Part shown: positions 53,061 through 64,000 of the stretch, in pieces | Layout: each line of letters opens with the position of its first letter | Numbering within the stretch: position 1 is the stretch's first letter | NCBI GenBank assembly: GCA_001632435.1 | Contig: KV423990.1 | Location: 1-64,000 of the forward strand | Direction of reading: 5' to 3' | Source: Calocera cornea HHB12733 | Lineage: Eukaryota > Basidiomycota > Dacrymycetes > Dacrymycetales > Dacrymycetaceae | Length of the DNA stretch: 64,000 nucleotides | Notes under the pieces: model-generated | The model's input: the letters and a program-made list of their open reading frames with translations, nothing else | Database searches by the model: none | What the model was told of the DNA's origin: nothing | Position numbers and translations under genes: made by a program

Positions 53061-54929
53061 ATGGACGGTTTTGATATTCCGGCTGTCGTCAGCGCGGTAT
53101 ATGCGTTGTCTGATAACGATGTGGAGTGGGATTTGGTGCTCGTATGCGAGCATTTCACAGAGATTGTGCGGGTATGTCGAATATGGTTTGTCCATCGCTT
53201 ACATACTAGTACTTATTATCTTGTCAGGCAATCATGATCAACTTCAGCGAGTCGAGATCGGATTTCTGGCCTACGGTTCCAGAGCGCATCAAGTTGTTCA
53301 TGGGTGAAACGTGGTGCATGACCACCGCGTCGGACTACTTCACTTATGCCGACTCTGCGAATGTCGATCAAATGATGGAGATGGTGAATGCTCAGATGGA
53401 TACCGTGGAAGGCGAAGAGGATATCGCTTATGACAATGCAACAAATATGAAGGTTGAGCCTGTGGACGTTCCGATCTTGCCGAGAGGAACTGGGTTGGAC
53501 CATTTACTTCATGCACCGGTAACGTTCTTTCATATATATATGTGACCTTTTGAATCTAATCTTCCTTCACATAGAAGTTGAACATGGCCGCCTCGAGATC
53601 TTCTTCGTCGAACTCGGAACTGGTGTTGCTGTCTCAGGAATTGCAGAAGGGTCTCTCTTCGATCAAAGGTCGCGAATTCACAATTCATCCTGTGGCACAT
53701 GTCACTCTCAGGAGGCTGCACTCGTATCTTCTGAAAGTCGTTCGCGGCGGTTGGGGATATCTTCCTGCTCGTTGCACTGACGATAATCTGTTACCTGATC
53801 CTCCTCATCATGTCCGTGCCACGAAATATGTTCGTATCCGGTCTCCTCTTGATGACAAATTTACTATCGTCGCGATCTCTGGCGAAATGACGATTTCGCC
53901 GATTGATAAAGTGGTGCTGTTCAACGTTATACCCTCCGCTGGGCAGCTGGCATTCGTGGATACCGTCAGTCTTCCTTCTATGTTATTCGTTTCGTTCTAA
54001 CATTTCGTAGTTGGAAGACGATACACTCCCAGTCGGATCTCTTCATGAACATTGGGTATGTCGTTGGTTCTTATAGTCGTGCTTCTTATCCTCATATCTT
54101 CAAGTGCGAGCAGTGTGATGCTGCTTACGCGAATGACAAACTCGCCGGAGTCGTGGTGGGTCTTCGTACGCAGTGTGGTGGTTCAGTTATGGAAGATATG
54201 GGTGGACTTACAGCTTCATGTCGAAACTGCATAGACATGGGTTTGGTGTGCAGTTATCATCACGGTATGCTTCGACCAAGTATTATGTTGGGCTGATGCT
54301 CACATTCTGTACAGACTTTAATATCGAATATGCAGCTATTCAAATGCAAGTTGCGGCTGGAAAACCTCTTCGCTCTTTGTACAAGTACAAGGAAGATAGA
54401 ATCGCCAATGCTGTCGACGCAAGCGGTTCCAGCATCTATATTGTCAGCGCGTTATGGAAATCTCAATACTCGTCTCGTTTGGGCGATCTACGCAAATTGT
54501 CCGCAGAACTGAATAACGCTGGTTTGTCGGCCTCGCGTCAGGAGAAGTCCCCGAGTGTTTTGGCCGTTTCCGACTCTTCATCGCCTGTAGTGATCTCGCC
54601 CGATCATCCTTCAGCAAGCATGCAAGATATTCCTGTCGACAATCTTCCTTTGGAGGAAGTCGACCTCAATGTAGACATCGTTGATATTCCTCCACCTCGA
54701 TACCCTGAGCATTATCGTGAGTGGTGACCTCTGTCACCTTTCATGATACTGATTTCTCTTAGTCGATCTCCTTTTCACGTTTCAGGATGCTTTGGCTTCG
54801 CTCGGAAAGGGTCTAGCTTCGTTCGAGGTGGATCATCCTGATATCAATCTCAACGGTATAACAGATATGTACACGAATATGGATACCAAAACGCAGCAGC
54901 ATGTCATTGCTCATCTTTATGAGGATTAA
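53061..54929 (+). CDS. Six-cysteine-module protein 2 (unknown family)
   Basis: Joined as 53061..53171, 53228..53518, 53575..53964, 54011..54055, 54105..54264, 54315..54716, 54763..54929; 521 aa. It belongs to the same family as its neighbour: exon 5 alone codes for C-x2-C-x19-C-x14-C-x2-C-x6-C (CEQC...QCGG...CRNC...C), and exon 4 ends in Trp (LHEHW). The upstream part includes WDLVLVCEHFTEIV, a Ser-rich stretch and a compact segment with ATKYVRIRSPLDDKFTIVAI then SGEMTISPIDKVVLFNVIPS (beta-rich by eye). The C-terminus has an acidic Pro-rich linker (DIPVDNLPLEEVDLNVDIVD) and a helix (QDALASLGKGLASFEVDHPD). No known domain. It ends 82 bp before the convergent Helitron stop codon. Confidence 0.72.
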
Positions 54930-55010
54930 ATGCTGTCTCTCTTACCATACGTCTCTTCTCAACCTCCGACAAGGCTATTATCTGTTTTCGTATAGTACCT
55001 TTGATCTCTT

Positions 55011-58000
55011 TCAACAAATGTTCTCTGCTCTGGTATTCGCGTCTAAGGCGTATAATCGATCATCCTCTAATCTGAGAAACTCGTTTGCGTGCTTAGTGAA
55101 AAGTTCGTTTGAAAAGTCACGGAGTAGTCGTATCGATTGTCTTCCTCTGCTGCGTGAGAGTGCAACGTACGCATTGAATGCTGTTATGTGGCCGGTTGGT
55201 GGTGTGCTGATATCCACGATTACGTTGGGTATTGTTTGTCCTTGTGCTCTGTAATCTGTAAATGTGTATGCCGGCGTCATCGGCAGCTGCAATTGGGTTA
55301 CTGTGTGTTCTTTTCCTTGGGAGTCGATAAACCGAAATTTTTTCGTTGCTGGAGATATGGGTATGACACCTGGTTCTAAGCCAGAAAGAGGTTTCGCTTT
55401 TGTTCTGTATAGCTTCACTAGCACGTACTCTGGAGGACGCTGCAATATGACTTGTCTGGTGTTGGCGATGATCTCCGGTTCATCGGCATGTAGGGCGATC
55501 CCGACAATCTTTCCGCGGGCGCCATTGGCTACGTCGAGGTCCGTCTGTACATTAAGCGTAACCATGACCTCCATCCCTACGACGAGTGGAACATCTTGCG
55601 GTAATCCCGCCTGCTCGTTTCTCCCTTTCCCTTTCGTCTTGTTTCTGGTCAGAATCTTGTATCTTTCTTCGCTTGTTACTCTTCGCTTCCCGATGGTGTC
55701 TAGAGCTCTTGAGATAAGCAGTGTTTCTTTTCTCGTTCGACATAATCGCACAATAGCTGCATTGTTCCAGTTGTTGCGCACGACATGGCGAGATGTAATC
55801 AATACTGCGTCCTTCCATGGATCTTCATGGAAATTGGTGCATGGCGTGTCAGCTGAGTTGATTATTAGATCGCGTAGAATCTTCAAGTCTTCTGAATTGC
55901 ATATGCCGTATCTGGTCCTATGAAGTAAAGAAAGCCATCGTTCGTCTTGAACCCGGCATTGTTCTTTGAGCACAACAACGGTGCTGAATTGCTCGTAGAT
56001 GCGTCTTCCAGCCTTTTCATCTTCGTTATCTTGTGTTATCTGCACTGGGCAGTATAGGGCTGACGTGGTTTTACATGCTACGGGGGGGAATTGGTGAAAA
56101 TCTCCCGCAATAATGACGTTCAGCCCCCCAAATGGAAGATCTGCTCTGGTTTCTGTATCTGTAGCAAGGCGTGCGATCGCAATTGTTCTTGATAATTTGG
56201 CAAGAAACTCCTTCGAGCACATAGATATCTCATCGATTATGAGATATTGTGGCTGTTTCCATATGTCGGCAAGTTTTTTGAGTGTCGCATTTGGAAGCTG
56301 ATCATTGTTCCTTCCTTGGGGACGATTGACTGGTATCATTGCGATGTGATGTAGCGTAAATCCGTCAATCAGAGATGCCGCTATTCCAGTATATGCTGCC
56401 TTGATAAGAAGATGATGTTGGTTCCTTTGTTGGAAACGTTGTGTGATTGTTTGAATCACTCTCGATTTTCCGGTTCCACCTTCACCATATAGTACCATCA
56501 ACAGCTGATTTGGTTTCTCTCCTCGCATATATCTCAGCAGATGAGAATCTACAATGTCGTATGCGCGTCGTTGATCTGGCTTGAGACCTTGTATATCCAA
56601 CGGATCGAGTTCTTGTACAAGTCCCATATCTGGATTACCAATATCCTCGATCCTTTTTTCCAGTAATGCTTCCAGTGATTGAACTGTGTTCGTTTCCTGT
56701 CCTGGTATATTTTCTCTCATGAAGCTTGCATTATCAAGGAGCTTATTGCCTGCATCCAACGCAAGTTCCTTTTGCCAAGTGTCGAGGTGACCGTGTTGAG
56801 CTGTTGTGACGTCTGCCGATACGTTTCTGTCTTCGTCGATATCCTCGTATGGTTTTTCGAATATTCCGGCTTGGATACCCAATGAAACCGCCTCAAGCCC
56901 ATACGTGCTTTGTCTGACGGGCACTTGGGCCTCTTCAATAATGTTCCAGTCGGTTTCGCTTAGGATGTCATATCGGATCTGCTCTTCGGCGTATGCATTC
57001 GTATTTTCTGAGTCGTCATCCTCATCGTCCCTGAAGAGTTGCTGATCATCACGGATATTGTTGTTTCCCTTGTCTTCTTGCTTCTTTCTCGCACCCGCTT
57101 GAATCTTGCATTCGTAAAAGTATTGAATGTTCGATATCATTTCTTTTGTTCGAGCGGTCGCAGTAGCAATGAATGAGCTAAATGTTTGCTCCCAATCATC
57201 ACCCGGTGCCAACAAATCCGAAAGCTTTCTCCAAGGTTTGAATAGTGTCAACATTGAAGCGCAGTACAATGCCCGGCTTTGTTCAATGTCAGATCTCGGT
57301 GGCCATTTGCCGACGAAGCTTGGGAGTGTGTTATGGTCCAACGTCCTGTGGACTCTTCGTCTTGTCAACGCGAATGTATATTCTGGAAGGTAATAGCTGC
57401 GTGGATTTCTCATTCGACCGCTGTTCATTCTTGACTCGAGTACGTTCCGTTCTTCATAGGTGTCGACTAGGAAGGTCATCAAGCACCATCCATCTAGATC
57501 CATTCCACGATTCATATATTGGAGTGTTTGTGATGCTTGCGCTTCAAGCTTTCCTTCTTCATTCCCTTCTAAGTTGACATTGTCCTATTGTTATTGGTTA
57601 GTTTTTATTGCGGTATGTATGTTGCATCGTTGTACCATTGCATTTGTGACAATAGGTTCATGGGTGGCAGTTCTGTTTGGCGGTTCTTCCAAGTGGGCTG
57701 AACTTCAATACAATTAGTATCGTGCGTATTATATTTATTTCACATTTGAGCTCACCTTTCTACATCTTGCTCAACTGATGTCAAGTGCGGAAATGTTTTG
57801 TGCAGCTCCGCGACGATGCTGCTCCAGTAGACTCCAACGTAATTATGAGATTGCCACACATCACCCCATCCCATTATGTAGAGCACACACAGACAGGCTG
57901 CTTTCTCTTGTTCTCGGTTCAACACGTTAAAGCAGCGGTATAGCATCAGTCGACCTCTTTCTCTGATGTTGCTCAAATAGTCTGTCGATTCGAAGTGGTA

Positions 58001-61000
58001 TGCCAAATCCTTTGCAAGAAGCGCGACGGAGTTGTAACTTCTCTGCTGCGGTTTCGCTGCATAGTTGACGCAATAATAGACAAGGTCCTTTGTATCACCC
58101 CCATTTGTCAACAACTTGATATCGTGGTTGCAGCGCATGGTGCGTGAAATCGCTTGGTTCCAGCCATTCAGGTAAGGATGCGTTCGTTTGATAGCCCATT
58201 GCCCATCCGCATTGACGCTGTACTGTTGGGAAAGTGGAAATGGGGCGTTTCGTTTGCACTTCATGGCTCCGTTTTTGGTTTCTTTCAGGCATGTATCAAC
58301 ACTGCATGAATGCAGTTGTACTGTTCTCGCAACGACAAGCTCGGTTTGTACTGCATCTTGAGTGTAAGATGGATGTAGTGGATTTGGCGGTCTGGAATAG
58401 GCACATTCTGCATTGGGTTGTATCTTGTCGATTCTTTGAGGTTGGAGATCATACAGATGCGCTTTCATTGTCGCCGTTAAGTATGCCACAATCCGATTTC
58501 TGAATATTCCGTCCCGTAAAAGTTGATGCATCTCGACTGAAGTCGGTGCATTGGTCAACCAGATGAGAAAGTGACTGTGTAAGGTCGACTTTCCTTGCGT
58601 CTCCACAGGTGCAAAATAAGCTTTGATTTCGCCGAGTATGCCTTGACTTGTTTTCAGGGTGTTACCAGACTGACGTGCCAGATATCGTCCTCCTTGACTG
58701 CAAACGTTTACGTTGCTACCAGTACGTTCGACTCTGAACATGCATCTTAGAAATGCATGCATGACATATTGAAAGAATTTGGCAGCGGCATACGGATCCT
58801 TAGCGACATTCAAGGCTCTTTTCTTCCGGTCGGGCCCTGCAGTTGCTATGAATCTATCCATGTCGATTTCTTCCCCAGCAAATACTTGAGCAATCGGATC
58901 ATGTAAGTCGTTAGGCGTTATCGTAAACCAGATGCTCGGTGGATAAAGATAGAATGCCGTTCCCCAAACGTTGTTCCTCAAGGATGTACGGTATGTGTTG
59001 GATCCTATCACTCGAGCGCTCATTGACTTCAATTGGTTCAGAAGTACTCTGACAGCCGAGTTGCTTGGTCGAGCATTGTTGTCTTCCTCCTCCGCCGCCG
59101 CCTTCAGATCTTCAATCGTGATGGACGATAAGGCGTGCATTGCCTGCACGAAATCTTTTCTCTCCATTTGTAATCTGGCCGCATGGAGCGCTTCTCTTTT
59201 CTGGATTATTCCAAACATCACGAATATCCAGGAGTGATGCAATCGGAAGCGTTTATCCGCGTATCGTAGGGTCCATCTTGCATGCTCTCTGAAAGATACA
59301 TCTCTTTGTCAAACATCTTCAGGACCCCCTTCTCCATAGGGGAACAGCGTGATGAATGCGGCAGCCATGGGGTTTTTGTCCGCTGGATTTCGTGACTCTC
59401 CCTTTCTTGGATGACCGAAATCGTTGATTGGCTTGCTGCTATGCCGTACCGCGTATCCGCCTTCTCTTGTTGCCTCTGACGTGTTTGCTAGGGCATGCAT
59501 CATAATCTCCATCTGAGTTGCTTTGGTCATGTCCATGTCTTCTACGCCAATATTTCGGATTGGTACTACATCGTCGTTCACCATATCTGCTTGACTATCA
59601 GACGCTGCCATGATTCTCTCGCTGTAAGCGCACGCACCGTCATCCTGGTCTACTCTCTCCGGATTGTAACTGTCGTCTTCAATATCCGCGCCGATCGATC
59701 GGTCTTCTTGTCGTACGTTTGCTAAGATCTCCATTGGTACATCATCTTCTGGTAGTGCGTCTATACGGCTCCAAAATGCCGTATCATCAAGTTCAATATC
59801 GTGATAATAACGATTGTGAATCTTCAACCAATGGAGCGCCTTCCAGACGAGTTTCCTTCTAACGCTGAACGTCTTTTTGATCCAGCTCTTGCGGACTTCC
59901 TCCATCTTCATCAGTCCGATGAATGACACTGCGATCACTGTTGACAGTATAATCATCGGCCTAGGAAACTTTCCTCCCTTGATCATATCGGCAATCTCGT
60001 CTTGGTTGATGGCGAATGTTATGACATTTCCTCGCATCCCGCGTGAGATGCTGTCTGGATCTCCTCCAGCCAAGAATCTTTTGCGTTTTGGATACATCTT
60101 GAACTGGAAAACTCGAGGATAGTGATGAGATATGAGCATCTGCTCAGCCAATGTAAGCACATCCAATTCAATAGGTGTTTCTCCGATCCACATTTGGTTT
60201 GCCAGAGACCATGATGGGAGTCGAGCGCCTTTCAAGTCATTTGCGCATTCGTTGCAAAGCCAAACATATTCTCCCGTCAAGGCCTTTATCGATACCAGCT
60301 TTCCGTCACGCATTTGACTTTGATGTGCAGGGTGCAGAGTCTTGGGTTCAAGAAGATGACTGTTCGGTATCGAATTGAACAGTACGCGTTCCATCTCTCT
60401 GCCGAAAAATTCTCCAGAACAAGAACAACATATCGCACTGGCTAGCGCGTCGTTTCCAGTCTCCATCAAGAAGTCCAGCTCACATTGTCGGATGGTTTCC
60501 TCGCTTGGAGGCAGCATGAATAGGTCCGTATTCTTCACATCATCTGTACGCCAACCGGTGGGTCGACCTTCGTCATCGGTTATTCTTTGGCGACGTCTCT
60601 GTGATTCTTCATCCCTCTCTTCTCGCTTTCTTTTTCTTCGTAAGAGTTCGGATTCTCGACGAGCTATTAACTGCTTTTCAGATGCTTCTTGTCGTCGAAG
60701 TATAGATGTTGCTTGCAAATCGCGCGCAGCTTCATGCAGGTGTGTAATATCGTTCGGGTGAAGAGTTTGAATGAATTCAAGGAGCTTATTCTTGTTTCTC
60801 CTAGCGCATCGAGGAAAATTGATATGCGGCAGGGCATGGATGATGAAGGATTTCTTCAATGTCGTCAAGTCCGTCATTTCTATGTCCTCATATTGTAGCA
60901 TGTAGCTGCTGAAAAGTTGCTCTATCGGATAGATGCGAATGTCACGTGCTGTCCTCATCACACTCTGGTTTATGGTAATCTTCTTCGGCTGTATCGATCG

Positions 61001-61033
61001 TCTCTGCTCATATGCGACAGTGCATAGTAGCAA
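55011..61033 (-). mobile_element. Helitron (rolling-circle transposon), coding body
   Basis: The span contains a Rep/PIF1-helicase gene, the hallmark of autonomous Helitrons. The element itself must extend beyond the coding limits. Its 5' TC end should lie above 61033 and its CTRR 3' end with a hairpin below 55011. Helitrons make no target duplication, so I could not place the termini by eye. The convergent gene 82 bp away and the divergent gene 331 bp away may lie inside the element. Confidence 0.85.
55011..61033 (-). pseudogene. Helitron Rep/PIF1 helicase gene, one premature TGA
   Basis: Joined as complement(55011..57584, 57636..57702, 57756..61033); 1973 codons from the first Met, all three segments in frame. 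In order the protein has a Lys/Arg/Glu-rich coiled N-terminus, a Cys cluster (ICCSCS ... CNEC), the PRVFQFKMYPKR region common in fungal Helitrons, and the Rep domain (WFTITPNDLHDP, HSHFLIWL as the HUH motif, LVYYCVNYAAKPQQR with paired Tyr). The PIF1 helicase follows (Walker A GEGGTGKSR, IIDEISMC, IIAGDFHQFPPV, YVALSRSRGRQS). Intron 1 has a perfect TACTAAT branch site. The only lesion is TGA at 59309-59311 inside GGPEDV-stop-QRDVSFREHARW, where Arg (CGA) is usual. An earlier Met choice (60958) is possible. Confidence 0.85.
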
Positions 61034-61364
61034 TCTGGCTCCGCTTCCCCAACGGTTTGAAGATAATCAATTTTCTGCTCCGTGGTCCTTATACTCCGTT
61101 CACCTCGAACCTGGTCATCTCCATCCCCGTTTTCTCTACACTTGTTATCCACCATCGCTCCTCAAGAATAACAAGTCACCTTTGGTCTTCATCTTCAGTG
61201 TCTGCTGGTCACTTGGAAGCTTCCGGATTCTTTGTCGTCAGCACTGGAGTTTTGAACGGTCGCATTGTCTTGTCGAGGTGTGCATTCGCTATCTTGCTAT
61301 TGCTATTTTGGTGTAATGCAATAGCGTGCGGAATGTTCAGCTGATTAAGGTGTTTCTAGGCTCA
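61034..61364. promoter_or_regulatory. Divergent promoter between Helitron gene and its neighbour
   Basis: 331 bp between the Helitron N-terminus and the plus-strand gene at 61365. Either both genes share this promoter or the Helitron 5' end lies here. I could not identify a TC terminus by eye. Confidence 0.4.
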
Positions 61365-62466
61365 ATGGTTACCACCCGTAAAATGTCTTCGCGTGAGGAC
61401 GACTCCAACGATGAACCTGTGCTCGATCAGCATACAGATCCCACGTCAACCACTGCAGCGACCGTCTCATTGGATCCGCCTGCATCCAATTCCCAATCTG
61501 TATCGTCCTTCTTTCCAGCCTCGGCGTCATCTCACGCTGGGAATCGCCTGAATGCCCTTGTCACTTGGGTTCGACAAGAAGGATACAACCTCGCTGATTC
61601 ATCCGATATCGAGCTTCTCAGTTGGGGGGAGCTTGTTAAGGGTGAAGGGATCATCTTACACGACGGAGAACAGCCTGCACATCTGACGTTGATCGCTAAG
61701 ATCAGTCATGACGGCTTTAATCTCTCCACACATGGCGGTTGGAAGAGAGACAATACTTTCAACAGAGGATTGGAGAAGCAGAAAGCATCGGCCTATTTGA
61801 TCGATCCGAATCGCGACCCCTTCAACTCTTTCTTTACCTCCGCTTTGAGAAACATCGATTCTTTACAGAAACGTGGTACGCACGCTGGGTCCAGCATTCT
61901 CTCTGTCGTCAAAGATGGTGCTATAAAGTTTTCCTGGCCGCTATATGAGGTAATCGAATCCATACTCCCCGTTTTTATCGCTGAACGTCGTCTTCCTTAG
62001 CGAATCCCTACCGATGAGGCCCTAGATTGGACATGTGTCGACGACGATACTCAAGGTATGTACCATCAACCATCGATGTGACAGTGCTGATACTGGCTTA
62101 GACATTCTCGTGGCAGATGCTAGCGACGAATGGAACGATTGGGCTATGCCCACGAATCTGTATAACGACGTCAGCTTGATCAAGTTGACCCATCATCCTC
62201 TCCCGCTTCCTGCTTATCGGGCGAATGGAGAACACATCACACCTTCTTATTGGCGGGAAGAACTGCAAGGCGCCATTGTCAAAGTAAAGCTTCTTTTCAA
62301 GTTCTACTACATCGGCGCGGATCGTCGTTTGGTATTCGTCTTGGAGCCTTACGACATCGTTGTGGTATATCCGCCTGTGGTGCAGAGCTCTTCCCCGACT
62401 AAGAAAAGGAAGTTAGATGATGGCCCTTCAGGTAGCTCTCGACGACGTCCTGTGAAACAAGATTGA
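61365..62466 (+). CDS. Hypothetical protein next to the Helitron
   Basis: Joined as 61365..61949, 62001..62055, 62102..62466; 334 aa. No known domain recognised. Residues 1-55 are Ser/Asp rich and disordered. A compact region follows (NALVTWVRQEGYNLADSSDI, SWGELVKGEGIILHDGEQPA, HLTLIAKISHDGF, FNSFFTSALRNIDSL). The C-terminal half has GAIVKVKLLFKFYYIGADRR and LVFVLEPYDIVVVYPP, and ends with a basic patch (SPTKKRKLDD ... SRRRPVKQD) that could be a nuclear signal. It lacks the six-cysteine module of the neighbouring genes. Start could also be the Met at 61383. Its location and similar style suggest it belongs to the same accessory set. Confidence 0.65.
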
Positions 62467-62663
62467 TGTCTTCAACTATATCACTTTGTATCTCGGTCTT
62501 CATAAATCATCAGTACCGTTGTCGATACATAGCTAGTCACTTGTCACTTGTTTGAATCCTATGTCGTTTCTCCCTGCAGCAGTTCCATTGCGCAGTATTG
62601 ATGATAAGTGGGTGTGTTTGATGCTGCTGCGGAAATATACAGGATCTTCATAGCTACGATGTT

Positions 62664-64000
62664 TTATGCTGTATAACCTGACACGCGAAACCTATTCGTT
62701 GCTTCCTTGGATTTTGCTGAGATCGATCGCACGAGATCCCATATATCGTCCATCTTAACATCCCTATCACTCTCCTCGATGTCGGTGATAACTTCTTTCA
62801 TTCGCTTCATCTCGTTCGTTATATGATAAGCAACAGCCGCTATATACAGGCCGTTACTGATGAGTGTATGCGTTCTTAGAGTATGACCATACCTTTGTCC
62901 ACCGTCCGTCTTTTCTTGGTGAAAGGATTGAGCTCATCTGAGAAGATAGACGGAATCTCTTGCTGGTCGCTAGTCGTTTCTGTGTCCTGTGGTTGAATAT
63001 GTTAATCAACCTGTTATTATTTGCTTCTTCAATGTACAAGCTTACCGATTCGATTCCACGCAGGTATTTCACTTCCGATTCGTACACTGAAGATGTAATA
63101 TGAGTTGATGATTGACGGTTGGATGAGAATAACGTACAATCCGAAAATTCACACAGTATGCCCTTTTCTCGACAACAGCAGCACTCCACATGTCCATCAT
63201 TGCTCCAGAAGACAGCTCCACCGCATTGTGTAGCCATGTGTGGAGGATATCCATTATTGATGTCCGTATCATAGTGATAGATACATTGGAAGCACTATAT
63301 TTGCGATTAGTTGTTTATCTTGTTTGTTTGCAAATAAAATACTTTACCCAAGTGGCGTTGAACATATCGGCACTCTTATCCTCACTCAATCCTCCCTGAT
63401 GCAATTACATCTGTCATCCATACTGTTTCAATCTCGGCCTTCGACGACGTACCTCTGGAACGAGGCTCACAGAATCTGCAGAAGGCAATACTGCTTTTGC
63501 TGCTGATAACGCCTCGTAGCTCAGTTTGATTCCAGATAATTTCCAGACATAATGCGTTGTCGACTCGTCATATTGAAGACCGGCTACCATCCGAGTTCGG
63601 CCTGCTTGCAGCTTCATGTCGTCTCCTGCTCTTCCTCGATCACCGTATCTATCGCTAGGTAAAGGTGTATCCGTATAAAGGGATATCCTTGAAACCGTAG
63701 GACGTGCATCGATTTCGACGTTCTCAGGTTCTGGAGGAACGGTCTATTTAACACGCTCAATTCATAGAACGCTGTTTAGATGGTGTTATGCGCCGACTTA
63801 CCTTTCGAGCCGCTCTTTCCATCTTTGGCCACACCACTGTCTCTCCAGTATTCTTCGCACCATGTTTCCCAAGTAGCTGCGATACACGGTCAGACAGGAC
63901 AATGGTCCGAAATCGAACAACCGTACCTGGGCCGATCCATGTATCCGTGCTGACTTGCTCTGCTCTTGCTTCATCTTTGATTCCACCCACTCCTTTCTCA
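62664..64000 (-). CDS. Six-cysteine-module protein 3, partial (unknown family)
   Basis: The 5' part is outside the window. Exons read on the minus strand: >64000..63927, 63876..63802, 63743..63453, 63395..63348, 63294..63138, 63086..63046, 62986..62893, 62856..62664. The 63348 exon ends in Trp (SADMFNATW). The next exon alone encodes C-x2-C-x19-C-x13-CCCC-x6-C, matching the two genes at 50769 and 53061 in spacing, exon length (157 nt) and phases. A linker with a basic patch (TKKRRTVDK) follows. The last exon reads well as protein (NEMKRMKEVITDIEESDRDV to GYTA-stop) but does not join in frame: one base is missing or extra at the 62893/62856 junction. Either a small exon was missed or there is an indel. 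Confidence 0.6.

Overview
The window is nuclear DNA of a filamentous basidiomycete, most likely an Agaricomycete; Polyporales is a guess. The signs are many 48-60 nt introns (GTRNGT donors, TAG/CAG acceptors), GC-rich codon use, WOPR, EFG1 and TIM50 orthologues, a Ty1/copia remnant and a Helitron. I joined exons by hand, requiring splice dinucleotides and a continuous frame; there is no transcript evidence.

Layout: 1-2.1 kb holds the 3' end of a copia element with its right LTR. It abuts a 5'-truncated membrane-protein gene whose decayed paralogue lies inverted at 5.76-7.97 kb. Between them sit EFG1 (rRNA processing) and TIM50 (mitochondrial import), sharing a 277 bp divergent promoter. A 54 bp perfect palindrome lies at 8.1 kb. 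From 9 to 22.9 kb come a small putative mitochondrial protein, a sugar-phosphate isomerase-like TIM barrel, a cytochrome P450, a four-RRM Nrd1/Mrn1-type RNA-binding protein (with an assembly gap upstream of it), an unrecognised protein and a Cdc15/Imp2-type F-BAR/SH3 protein. From 24 to 34.8 kb come a WOPR-domain transcription factor, an alkaline ceramidase, a small membrane protein, a decayed FSH serine hydrolase, an OPT peptide transporter (12 exons) and the spliceosome factor CWC15. From 35 to 48.9 kb come beta-mannosidase, two look-alike three-exon small mitochondrial proteins, a two-NBD ABC ATPase, a kappa-class GST and a slicer-competent Argonaute (20 exons).

At about 48.9 kb the landscape changes. 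The DNA becomes AT-richer and no housekeeping gene is recognisable. The segment carries a nearly intact Helitron (55.0-61.0 kb, minus strand) with one premature TGA. Around it are four unrecognised multi-exon genes. Three of these (50.8-52.8, 53.1-54.9 and 62.7->64.0 kb) share an undescribed six-cysteine module, W|C-x2-C-x19-C-x13/14-C-x2-C-x6-C. In all three it occupies one dedicated exon of 157-160 nt with identical intron phases. This gene family around a Helitron is the most interesting signal in the window; its function is unknown. The Argonaute gene lies just outside this segment, but no functional link can be shown from sequence.
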